A stretch of 7,006 bases of DNA from Oscillospiraceae bacterium (GCA_009785655.1 WQVW01000085.1:1-7006), one strand, 5' to 3'. Counted from the stretch's first letter, positions 1 through 6,379 are shown. Notes: generated by a model not told the origin, from the letters alone. Numbers and translations are program-made.

Positions 1-127
1 GAATATAGTATACATAACTCCTTTGCACGGACTTTTTGATCCGACTATCTTGGAGTTCAATTCCGGAATAGTCGAAAAATAGTCTCTGCATATTCATGCG
101 TCGCATATCTATAGGCCGTATATCCAA
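1..127 (-). CDS. Possible partial hypothetical ORF running off the left edge
   Basis: On the minus strand a frame stays open from a stop near 184 to the window edge, about 60 codons. Its possible starts are a TTG near 127 (preceded by AGAGG at about the right distance) and ATGs at 106 and below. The translation includes LGLDIRPIDMRRMNMQRLFF, which I do not recognise. The region is more AT-rich than the genes to its right. An open frame of this length has a few percent probability by chance, so it could be the 5' end of a leftward gene, a decayed remnant or nothing. Start and function are both uncertain. Confidence 0.2.
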   Translation of the reverse strand, partial: MDIRPIDMRRMNMQRLFFDYSGIELQDSRIKKSVQRSYVYYI

Positions 128-201
128 GCCCAACACCTCTGCGTCAACCCCATCCGTGTTTAAGAAATGTTCAAGAACTTTTTACCCCTGCCAGCAAAGA
201 T

Positions 202-247
202 AAATGCAAATATCTCTCTGATTTTTATCGGAGAGATGTTTGCATTT
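202..247. repeat. Near-perfect 21-bp inverted repeat, 4-nt loop
   Basis: The arms are 202-222 and 227-247 around a TTTT loop. They pair at 19 of 21 positions by Watson-Crick rules, and the two exceptions become G-U pairs in RNA read from the plus strand. The core is CTCTCTGAT / ATCGGAGAG and the arm ends are AT-rich (AAATGCAAA / TTTGCATTT). It lies 23 bp upstream of the -35 box of the amidase promoter. It could be a bidirectional terminator for whatever lies to the left, or a dyad operator for the amidase promoter. There is no uninterrupted T-tract, so neither reading is secure. Confidence 0.7.
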
Positions 248-270
248 GTGCGTTTATCACAAAACATACA

Positions 271-299
271 TTGAGAATCTCTGCGCGTTATGATATAAT
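271..299 (+). promoter_or_regulatory. Sigma-A type promoter for the amidase-MFS operon
   Basis: TTGAGA (271-276) is separated by exactly 17 bp from a consensus TATAAT (294-299), which is preceded by TG at 291-292, giving an extended -10. Transcription would start near 306, leaving a leader of about 34 nt before the ATG at 340. The TTG that could be read as an upstream start codon is the first triplet of this -35 box. Confidence 0.85.
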
Positions 300-339
300 T
301 CCAAAAGTTAGCAGCGATATTTTTGCGAAGGAGTCACCT

Positions 340-1677
340 ATGACCATTTCTCAAATGATCAACGCAATGCATGGAGGTTTTCTAACCTCGGCCGAACTGG
401 TATCGCGATATATATCGGAAATTGGAAAGAACAAACATCTCAATGCTGTTATTGAGCTGAACCCCAACGCATATGCAATAGCGGAATGCCGGGATGTCGC
501 CGATGACAAACGAGGGGTGTTGCACGGAATCCCTGTATTGATCAAAGATAACATCAACACTGGCGACCGTATGCGAACGAGCGCGGGGTCTGTCGCTCTT
601 GCTGAAAATATAGCACCGGAAGACGCGCCGATAGTTCGTTTGCTGCGCGAAGCCGGAGCCGTAATACTCGGCAAAACGAATATGACCGAATTCGCGAACT
701 ATATGACTGACGGCACCATGCCTAATGGATACAGTTCACGCGGCGGGCAGACATTAAATCTATTTGATCGGGAGGCCGACCCATCCGGCTCCAGCACTGG
801 CTCTGCCGTGGCGGTGGCCGCTGATTTGTGTGCGGCGGCAGTCGGCACAGAAACAAGCGGTTCTATCATCTCTCCCGCGCAGCACGCCGGGATTGTCGGT
901 ATAAAACCAACGATAGGGTTGATTAATGGCGGCGGGATAATTCCAATATCATTCACATTAGATACGCCGGGGCCGATGGGGCGTTGTGTTGATGATGCCG
1001 GGTTGCTGTTAAGTGTGCTTACCGGGCGGAAATATGAGAAGCCGCAGGAAACCATGCTGAAAGGCATACGCATTGGCATTTGCCGGATGTTCACGGACGG
1101 CATTAATGCCGAGTGGCTCAATGCAAACGAACGGCTTATCGGCGTTATGTGCGAACTGGGTGTAGATTGCATTGAACTCCCGGAGCATGATATACGTGCC
1201 GGGTTTCTCTACCCAATAGCGATGCATGAGTTCAAATATGGGATTAACAGATATTTGCGTTCTATGAACAATCCAGATATTCCACAAAGCTTGCAAGAGA
1301 TTATTGAATATAATGAGAGACATTCAGATATCGCGCTGAAATACGGTCAGGATAATTTTGTGGACGCAAACAACAACACAAGCGGAGCAATGACTGAGCC
1401 TGAATATATGGCGGCATTAGCGGCACGGGATGTTGCTGTTGCCGCGTTTGATACGCTGTTTGTCGAGCATCGTATTGATGTATTTTTTATGCTTGCCGCT
1501 AATTCCGGCTTAGCGGCGGCAACGGGTTTTCCAAGCATGACTATACCGATAGGCAAAACGACAAAAGGACTGCCCATAGGATCGTTTTTCGTTGCACGAA
1601 GATATGGTGAAAAGGTTCTTTTGAAAGTGACGGGCGCGATAGAAAACGCGAATAAAAGTGGAAGTTGGGTGATGTAA
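340..1677 (+). CDS. Amidase signature family hydrolase (peptide-amidase/GatA-like)
   Basis: This 445-residue protein belongs to the amidase signature family, which hydrolyses carboxamides with a Ser-cisSer-Lys triad. Visible counterparts are Lys69 in IPVLIKDN, the cis-Ser at Ser151 in DPSGSSTGS, and the nucleophile Ser175 in GTETSGSIISPA. The 24-residue spacing between the two serines matches the family. GSSTGS plus ETSGSIISPA suits the peptide-amidase-like branch better than true GatA, and no gatB or gatC is adjacent. No signal peptide is seen, so it should be cytoplasmic. I chose ATG 340 because AAGGAG (328-333) sits 6 nt upstream; the in-frame TTG at 271 is the promoter -35 box. The C-terminal part is short, but the typical GFPSMTIPIG and GLPIG blocks are present. 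The substrate cannot be read from sequence. The MFS gene begins 2 nt downstream, suggesting co-expression and possibly uptake or export of the substrate or product. Confidence 0.92.
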   Translation: MTISQMINAMHGGFLTSAELVSRYISEIGKNKHLNAVIELNPNAYAIAECRDVADDKRGVLHGIPVLIKDNINTGDRMRTSAGSVALAENIAPEDAPIVRLLREAGAVILGKTNMTEFANYMTDGTMPNGYSSRGGQTLNLFDREADPSGSSTGSAVAVAADLCAAAVGTETSGSIISPAQHAGIVGIKPTIGLINGGGIIPISFTLDTPGPMGRCVDDAGLLLSVLTGRKYEKPQETMLKGIRIGICRMFTDGINAEWLNANERLIGVMCELGVDCIELPEHDIRAGFLYPIAMHEFKYGINRYLRSMNNPDIPQSLQEIIEYNERHSDIALKYGQDNFVDANNNTSGAMTEPEYMAALAARDVAVAAFDTLFVEHRIDVFFMLAANSGLAAATGFPSMTIPIGKTTKGLPIGSFFVARRYGEKVLLKVTGAIENANKSGSWVM

Positions 1678-1679
1678 CG

Positions 1680-2984
1680 ATGGTCAAACTGCCTTTTTTA
1701 CGCCGGAATCCCGGTGGGGAGCTGAAAGAGAAGCTTTTTTCAAAAGATTACATACTTGTCATGATCTCCGGGACAGGGCAAGGATTCACGAACCACTTTT
1801 TTGCCGCGATATTAGCAGTGTATGTTGTGAACATGCTCGGCGGCAGCCAAGCGCAAGCGGGTATTCTTGGGATGGTCTATTCGTTGCCGGCACTTGCCGC
1901 GCGTCTCACTGCGGGCGGAGCTTCCGATAAGATTGGGCGCGTGAAGCTGCTGGTCGGCGGCACATTCCTTTGCGCGGTGGCATGCGTGATGTTCGGCCTT
2001 GCCCATGTAATTCCGGCACTGATTATCATACGCGCATTCCACGGTTTCGGGTTTGGGATAGCGCACACCTGTGCCGGAGCCGTTGTTGCTGACGTGTTGC
2101 CCAAGTCTCGACTGGCTGAAGGTATCGGCTACTTCGGCCTTGGGAATACTTTGGCTCAAGCCATTGGCCCCTTTATCGCGCTGGCTGTGATCGGCGGGGG
2201 TCCGGAATACCATTTAATCGATTTCCAGCTGCTGTTTTTCATATCGGCGGGATTGTGTTTTGTTGGCATGATTGCCAACGCCTGCGTCTCGTACGAAAGA
2301 AAGCAAAAGGCAGCACTTGCCTTGCAGCAGCCTGAAGAAACCTTGGTTACCGAGAACGCCGCAACTCTGTCCATGGAGTCTGATGAACCACCACCCGGCA
2401 AAGCTTTCCTGGGATTTGACCGCGCTGTGTTCGCGCCGATTATTGTGCTTGTTGTAATGTTTTTGGGCGTGACATCGACGGTGTTGTTCTTGATACCGTT
2501 TGCCACAACGGTGCTGGGTGTCGGGAATCCCGGCCCGTATTTTGTGGTTAGGGCGGCCGGTGTGTTTATTTCCCGGCTGGTGTTCGGCAGAATTGCGGAT
2601 AGGCGCGGTTCGGATATTATCATTATACCGGGTATGATCGTCATGGTCGCATGTCTGGCACTGATACCGTTTGCAAGCTCGTTCGGCATGTTGATTGCCA
2701 TCGGATTCCCACACGGCATGGCTCAGGGGGCGGTGATGCCGACGTTTAATTCACTGATTCTCTCGCGCTGTTCCCCGACAAGAAAAGGGTCTGCCGCCGG
2801 GGCATTTGGTGCAGCAATTGATATCGGATTCTCTATCGGCGCGCCGCTGCAGGGATTGCTGGCCGATGTGTTTGATCTGCGCTTCGTATTCTGGATGTCG
2901 GCAGTATTGGTCGCGATTTCGCTGGTGATGTTCTTGTTTATCGCGTCCGACAAACGCTATCAGGCGAAGCTTAAAGCTTCGTAG
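1680..2984 (+). CDS. Major facilitator superfamily transporter (12-TM)
   Basis: This 434-residue polytopic membrane protein shows MFS organisation. An N-terminal six-helix half carries motif A between TM2 and TM3 (GGASDKIGRVKLL, residues 79-91). A charged cytoplasmic linker spans roughly 205-247. The C-terminal half carries a second, degenerate motif A (FGRIADRRG, near 302-310). RAFHGFGFGIAHTCAGAVVADVLP around TM4-TM5 resembles the drug/sugar efflux-like branch of the superfamily. I chose ATG 1680 because GGTGAT at 1668-1673 gives a ribosome site 6 nt upstream. A TTG at 1665 would add five residues and overlap the amidase end. The gene follows the amidase by 2 nt and is probably translated from the same mRNA. 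Substrate and direction are unknown; the pairing suggests an amide compound or its hydrolysis product. A small perfect palindrome (2965-2981, CGAAGCTT on each side of one A) covers its last codons. Confidence 0.92.
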   Translation: MVKLPFLRRNPGGELKEKLFSKDYILVMISGTGQGFTNHFFAAILAVYVVNMLGGSQAQAGILGMVYSLPALAARLTAGGASDKIGRVKLLVGGTFLCAVACVMFGLAHVIPALIIIRAFHGFGFGIAHTCAGAVVADVLPKSRLAEGIGYFGLGNTLAQAIGPFIALAVIGGGPEYHLIDFQLLFFISAGLCFVGMIANACVSYERKQKAALALQQPEETLVTENAATLSMESDEPPPGKAFLGFDRAVFAPIIVLVVMFLGVTSTVLFLIPFATTVLGVGNPGPYFVVRAAGVFISRLVFGRIADRRGSDIIIIPGMIVMVACLALIPFASSFGMLIAIGFPHGMAQGAVMPTFNSLILSRCSPTRKGSAAGAFGAAIDIGFSIGAPLQGLLADVFDLRFVFWMSAVLVAISLVMFLFIASDKRYQAKLKAS

Positions 2985-2988
2985 AGTT

Positions 2989-3045
2989 GTTGCACAGTGC
3001 CGCCCATAAAATGTACTGATTTCTTGCATTTTAGGCGTGTGCAAC
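2989..3045. repeat. Imperfect long hairpin in the MFS-Xre gap
   Basis: GTTGCACA (2989-2996) pairs with TGTGCAAC (3038-3045), CGCC (3001-3004) with GGCG (3034-3037), and TAAAATG (3007-3013) with CATTTTA (3027-3033). That makes 19 bp interrupted on the left arm only, by bulges of 4 and 2 nt. No T-tract follows. The right end can instead pair with GTTGC at 3051-3055 (GCAAC-catca-GTTGC), so the two structures exclude each other. It may end the upstream operon, serve as operator sites for the Xre regulator, or be a degraded repeat element. Confidence 0.55.
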
Positions 3046-3076
3046 CATCAGTTGCGTATGTTCAAAGCCGAGTTGG

Positions 3077-3106
3077 TGGACTGTAACCGTGCATTTGGCG
3101 TATAAT
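3077..3106 (+). promoter_or_regulatory. Probable promoter of the Xre-rhodanese operon
   Basis: A consensus TATAAT (3101-3106) lies 29 bp before the ATG at 3136. The best -35 candidate is TGGACT (3077-3082) at 18-bp spacing, only 4 of 6 matches to TTGACA. The strong -10 with a weak -35 would fit a regulated promoter. The expected start is near 3113. The ribosome site AAGGGGG (3123-3129) precedes the ATG by 6 nt. Confidence 0.6.
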
Positions 3107-3135
3107 TCCGGCATCAAACCATAAGGGGGATATCC

Positions 3136-3810
3136 ATGACATTAGGTGAAAAAATCCACCGGCTGAGGAAGGCACGGGGCATGTCGCAAGAGGAGCTTGC
3201 GTCGCACCTGACCATTTCACGGCAGGCGGTTTCAAAGTGGGAGCTGGCGGAGTCTGTACCGGACACGGAGAATATTATTCAATTAAGCCGACTGTTCGGC
3301 GTTTCCACGGATTATTTGCTGGTTGACGAGTATACGGGGGATAATGACGTGCCGCATATCAAAGATACTGTGGTTCTGCGCGACGATGAAGATGCTGCGC
3401 CCGAAGCAAGGCGTCGCAAATCCAAGATAGCCGCGTATGTGCTGTTAGTTTCCGGTCTGGTCGGCATCCTGACGCTTTTGATTTTATCTTCGACAATCAT
3501 CGCATATAGGACGGTGCAGATGGGGTATATCAGTGAAGTGAGGCAGGTCGGGCCGCCGATGCCCGCGTATTCCGAAGACGGCGAATTGACAGGGCTGCCG
3601 GTTGAGTCTGATTGGGAAGAGGTGAGGAGCATACCTGCCTATGGGTCTGTTCCAGTGAGGGGGAACTTGGGTGCGTTTCTCGGCACATACAATCTAGGAT
3701 GGTTGTTCGCGCTGTGCATTATATCGGCAATCACCGGTGCGGCGATACTGTTGCATTCACGTGTGGAGGTGGTAGAGAATCTGCCGGAGGATGAGGAGGC
3801 ACTGCCATGA
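3136..3810 (+). CDS. Xre-family HTH regulator with two C-terminal membrane spans
   Basis: This 224-residue protein begins with a Cro/C1-type helix-turn-helix at residues 4-62. It contains the hallmark ISRQAVSKWE recognition-helix segment and the closing FGVSTDYLL. An acidic linker (65-90) and a basic stop (RRRKSK, 92-97) precede a hydrophobic span at about 98-123. A loop of about 60 residues rich in Pro and acidic residues follows, then a second span at about 186-206 and a short acidic tail. Predicted topology puts the DNA-binding domain in the cytoplasm and the loop outside. Membrane-anchored Xre regulators are frequent in Firmicutes and are usually orphan sensors or repressors; the ligand here is unknown. 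Its stop overlaps the next ATG by 4 bases, so it is translationally coupled to the rhodanese lipoprotein, whose mature part would lie on the same side of the membrane as the loop. Autoregulation through the GTTGC-containing dyads upstream is an inference. Confidence 0.92.
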   Translation: MTLGEKIHRLRKARGMSQEELASHLTISRQAVSKWELAESVPDTENIIQLSRLFGVSTDYLLVDEYTGDNDVPHIKDTVVLRDDEDAAPEARRRKSKIAAYVLLVSGLVGILTLLILSSTIIAYRTVQMGYISEVRQVGPPMPAYSEDGELTGLPVESDWEEVRSIPAYGSVPVRGNLGAFLGTYNLGWLFALCIISAITGAAILLHSRVEVVENLPEDEEALP

Positions 3811-4199
3811 AAAATCTGATACCAATAATCCTTGTGCTTTTGATGCTATCCGGGTGCGGATCACGGGACGAGCCTGCGGAAACGTCCGCGCCTATGCGGA
3901 TATCTCACGCTGAAGCATTGGAAATGATTGAACAGGGTGATGTCATTATTTTGGATGTCCGTTCGTTATCCGAGTTTATGGAGGGACATATCGAAAACGC
4001 CGTGTCGCTGCCGTTGGAGCAAATCGGGAATTACGCGGAAAGTGCAATCCCCGATAAAGATCAAACGATACTGGTCTACTGCCGAAGCGGCAACCGCAGC
4101 AGAACCGCTTCCTATGAACTAATCGCGCTTGGCTACACGCGCGTGTACGATTTCGGCGGAATAAACGGCTGGCCGGGAAGCATTGTGGTACCGGATTGA
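3807..4199 (+). CDS. Rhodanese-domain lipoprotein
   Basis: This 130-residue protein starts with a type II signal peptide: MKN, a hydrophobic stretch, then the lipobox LSGC with Cys17 as the lipidation site. The mature protein should be tethered to the outer face of the membrane. A single rhodanese domain fills residues 32-128. It has the ILDVRSLSEFMEGHIENAVSLPL block (Asp50-Arg52) and the active-site loop CRSGNRS, with Cys92 as persulfide-forming residue. The six-residue loop fits sulfurtransferases of the GlpE/PspE type rather than Cdc25-like phosphatases. The C-terminal GGINGWPG is also typical. AGGAGG (3794-3799) lies 7 nt before the ATG, inside the end of the Xre gene, and the ATGA overlap indicates coupling. 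Plausible roles are handling of external sulfane sulfur, thiosulfate or cyanide, or a thiol redox function; sequence alone does not choose among them. Confidence 0.93.
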   Translation: MKNLIPIILVLLMLSGCGSRDEPAETSAPMRISHAEALEMIEQGDVIILDVRSLSEFMEGHIENAVSLPLEQIGNYAESAIPDKDQTILVYCRSGNRSRTASYELIALGYTRVYDFGGINGWPGSIVVPD

Positions 4200-4201
4200 T
4201 A

Positions 4202-4292
4202 GTAGGGGCGCACAGTGTGCGCCCATGACTTGCGGATTTTACTGCACTTTCCATAGAATAAGGGACGGCGGGCGAACAATGTTCGCCCCTAC
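4202..4292. repeat. MITE-like element with two palindromes and GTAGGGGCG ends
   Basis: The ends are a 9-bp inverted pair, GTAGGGGCG (4202-4210) and CGCCCCTAC (4284-4292). Each end belongs to its own palindrome: GGGCGCACAGTGTGCGCCC (4206-4224) and GGGCGAACAATGTTCGCCC (4270-4288), with 9-bp arms around one base. About 45 bp of unremarkable sequence lies between. The design (terminal inverted repeats, no ORF, 91 bp, intergenic, starting 2 bases after a stop codon) fits a miniature repeat element. Palindromes of this GTAGGGGCG style recur in many clostridial genomes. No target-site duplication is evident, and copy number cannot be judged from one window. Confidence 0.7.
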
Positions 4293-4306
4293 AAGGTTGC
4301 GTAACG

Positions 4307-4336
4307 AAAAAAGCTGTGGCATTTGCCACAGCTTTT
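4307..4336. terminator. Bidirectional intrinsic terminator between convergent operons
   Basis: GCTGTGGC (4313-4320) pairs with GCCACAGC (4325-4332) around an ATTT loop. It is flanked by AAAAAA on the left and TTTT on the right, so both strands give a GC stem followed by a U-tract. It ends one base before the larC stop codon and lies about 110 bp past the rhodanese stop. It can terminate both operons. Confidence 0.88.
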
Positions 4337-4337
4337 C

Positions 4338-5624
4338 TTACATTTGCTGAATCGCCGCATTGTACACTGCCGTAAACGGAATATTATTGCGTGTTGCGCA
4401 GGCCAGCACATCTTCGTATTCCGGCTTGAATTTCGATATGCCGAAACCGAATGCGCGTTTTACGCGGACATTACCGTATTCTGTTTCCACAGTCTCGACC
4501 GTGCGGCTCATGATATCGCGTGTCATCGACTTTATCCGCACACCCAGGGTTGTTGTGTGCGCCAGCATCAGGCGAGAGAGGTCGTCTTTTTTAGATTGAT
4601 CCGACAGGCAGGAAAGCAGTATGCCCGGGCGGTTCTTTTTCATCATCAGCGGCACTGCGTATACATCCAGCGCGCCGTTATCCAGCAGAACGCTGAACAC
4701 AGCCCCGACCGCTTCCGGTGTCATATCATCCAGATTGCAACTCAACTCATACACGATGTCCATGCCGCGCCCGTCGTTTTGATCGTCCTCACACAGGAAG
4801 GCTCGCAACACATTGGCTGCTTCAAAATCTTTCGTGCCGCAGCCTATGCCGATTTGCTGTACAGTCAGTGTCGGCATATCACCGAAGCTTTTGACGAAAT
4901 GCTTCAGAATCGCCGCCCCCGTGGGTGTGCAGAGTTCGCCGCGAATCTTACCGCCGTAGATTGGCACACCTTTCAAAATTTCCGCCGCTGCCGGCGCCGG
5001 TACAGGAAGCGTCCCGTGTTCACACCGCACAAATCCGGAACCCACATGGACAGGGGAGGCGAAAACTTCTTTCACACCAAGCATGTTGAACAACAAGCAC
5101 ACCCCGACAATGTCGCAGACCGCGTCCATCGCCCCGACTTCATGCAAATGCAACGCGCTGAGTGATTCGCCGTGCACCTTGGCTTCGGCTTTGCCTATCA
5201 ACGCATACACGCCCAGCGCGTCTTGCATCACGTTGTCTGGCAAATCAAGAGACTGAATGAGTGCCACAATCTCAGGATAGCTATAGCGCGTGCCGTGATG
5301 GTGATGATGTGCATGATCATGCGTGTGGTCATGATCGTCGTGTCCGTGGTCATGGCTATGACCGTGATGGTGCGCATGATCCACGTCATCGTGTGTGTGT
5401 GCGTCCAGGCTTTGTTCTTCCACTCCGGCTACTTTTACCGATACGCGCGTGCCTGTCATGCCGAGTTTTTCGGCGGGCATGAACTTCATCGTTACATCTT
5501 TGAGATCAAGACTCCGCATTTTCCGGCGGAATGAGGCTTTTTGTCCTTCAGGCAGCAACTCATACAGTGCGGCCATCATCATGTCACCGGCCGCGCCCAT
5601 GGCTAGGTCGAGGTATAGCCTCAT
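4338..5624 (-). CDS. larC: LarC, nickel insertion protein for the nickel-pincer nucleotide cofactor
   Basis: This 428-residue protein catalyses the last NPN cofactor step, CTP-dependent insertion of nickel into pyridinium-3,5-bisthiocarboxylic acid mononucleotide. Recognised family blocks are the N-terminal DLAMGAAGDMMMAAL, LHLHEVGAMDAVCDIVG (159-175), the GTLPVPAPAAAEIL and LCTPTGAAIL segments (204-240), GIGCGTKDF (259-267), ELSCNLDDMTPE (293-304) and MMKKNRPG (327-334). Between residues 76 and 110 lies a His/Asp tract with 19 His and 8 Asp in 35 residues, presumably for nickel binding or storage. In Lactobacillus plantarum larC is made as two frames joined by a programmed frameshift; here the frame is continuous. 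ATG 5624 overlaps the larB stop by 4 bases (ATGA) and has AGGTGA just upstream, so it is coupled to larB. It is the last gene before the shared terminator. Confidence 0.97.
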   Translation of the reverse strand: MRLYLDLAMGAAGDMMMAALYELLPEGQKASFRRKMRSLDLKDVTMKFMPAEKLGMTGTRVSVKVAGVEEQSLDAHTHDDVDHAHHHGHSHDHGHDDHDHTHDHAHHHHHGTRYSYPEIVALIQSLDLPDNVMQDALGVYALIGKAEAKVHGESLSALHLHEVGAMDAVCDIVGVCLLFNMLGVKEVFASPVHVGSGFVRCEHGTLPVPAPAAAEILKGVPIYGGKIRGELCTPTGAAILKHFVKSFGDMPTLTVQQIGIGCGTKDFEAANVLRAFLCEDDQNDGRGMDIVYELSCNLDDMTPEAVGAVFSVLLDNGALDVYAVPLMMKKNRPGILLSCLSDQSKKDDLSRLMLAHTTTLGVRIKSMTRDIMSRTVETVETEYGNVRVKRAFGFGISKFKPEYEDVLACATRNNIPFTAVYNAAIQQM

Positions 5625-6379
5625 TTCTCACCTATGTGATTGATCAAACTGGCGATGTACCCGGCGCAGAATCCATTGTCGATATTTACGACTGACACAT
5701 TGCCAGAGCAAGCGTTTATCATCGTCAGCAATGCCGATAATCCGCCGAAATTCGCACCGTAGCCGACACTGGCCGGCACTGCGATCACAGGTGCCGAGAC
5801 CAATCCGCCGACGACGGAGGCGAGTGCGCCTTCCATACCGGCAACGACGATGACGACCCTGGCTTGCATGATCTTTTCAAGGTTGCCGAACAGGCGGTGG
5901 ATTCCGGCCACGCCAATGTCGTACATACGCTCTACCTGATTGCCCAGCGTTTCTGCTGTGACGGCGGCTTCTTCAGCGACTGAGATATCGCTTGTGCCAG
6001 CGGCGCAGACGGCGACAAGTCCTGATGACGTGACTTCCGCCACTTTGCGGCATATGCCGATTCTAGACACCGGATCATACACAAATTCTGGGTGAATCTT
6101 TGTGATCGCATCAGCTTTTTCCTGGTCGATCCGTGTGACCATTATATTTTGGCCATCACTTTGCAGCATGGTCTCAATAATCCCGGCGATCTGCTCGGTT
6201 GTCTTGCCTTCGCCGAACACCACTTCCGGCACACCGTGACGTAATGCGCGATGATGGTCGATCTTTGCGTACTGTACATCTTCAAACGGCTGCATTTTCA
6301 GTTTTAAAAGAGCCTCTTCAGGAGAAAGTTGTCCCTCTTTTACGCTGTTTAGCATGGATAGAATTTTGTTTTGTTCCAT
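5621..6379 (-). CDS. larB: LarB, pyridinium-3,5-biscarboxylic acid mononucleotide synthase
   Basis: This 252-residue cytoplasmic enzyme starts NPN cofactor synthesis. LarB enzymes carboxylate the pyridinium ring of nicotinic acid adenine dinucleotide and hydrolyse the phosphoanhydride. The first 115 residues are the variable N-terminal part. From about 118 on there is a PurE-like (AIR carboxylase-related) fold with GTSDISVAEEAA (128-139), YDIGVAGIHRLF (153-164), VAGMEGALASVVGGL (179-193), VPASVGYGANFGGLSALLT (201-219) and VNIDNGFCAG (231-240). Cys224 in MINACSGN is the likely counterpart of the catalytic cysteine reported near position 221 in L. plantarum LarB. The start is well fixed: AAGGAG (6393-6388) precedes ATG 6379 by 8 nt. 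The larE stop lies 45 nt upstream and the larC start overlaps its stop, placing it in the middle of the operon. Confidence 0.97.
   Translation of the reverse strand: MEQNKILSMLNSVKEGQLSPEEALLKLKMQPFEDVQYAKIDHHRALRHGVPEVVFGEGKTTEQIAGIIETMLQSDGQNIMVTRIDQEKADAITKIHPEFVYDPVSRIGICRKVAEVTSSGLVAVCAAGTSDISVAEEAAVTAETLGNQVERMYDIGVAGIHRLFGNLEKIMQARVVIVVAGMEGALASVVGGLVSAPVIAVPASVGYGANFGGLSALLTMINACSGNVSVVNIDNGFCAGYIASLINHIGEK

Noticed and set aside
340..1677. Assignment as GatA of the tRNA amidotransferase
   Set aside because: No gatB or gatC is adjacent, and the motifs (GSSTGS, ETSGSIISPA) fit the peptide-amidase-like branch better.
2965..2981. Perfect palindrome (CGAAGCTT around one A) at the end of the MFS gene as an intrinsic terminator
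   Set aside because: The loop would be too small without opening pairs and no T-tract follows; it lies in the last codons and may be chance.
3807..4199. The rhodanese as sulfur donor to LarE in the neighbouring lar operon
   Set aside because: The rhodanese has a lipobox and should sit outside the membrane, while LarE is cytoplasmic. The operons are convergent and separated by a terminator, so direct supply is unlikely.
4323..5165. A 280-codon plus-strand frame opposite larC, and a smaller one at 5172-5534
   Set aside because: These are antisense shadows of larC. They lack family motifs, have skewed composition (many Cys, His, Arg), and the terminator and all larC signals support the minus strand.
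5290..5400. Repetitive GTGATG/CATGATC-like DNA that might suggest a tandem repeat or CRISPR
   Set aside because: It is fully explained by His and Asp codons of the LarC metal-binding tract; there are no regular repeat/spacer units.
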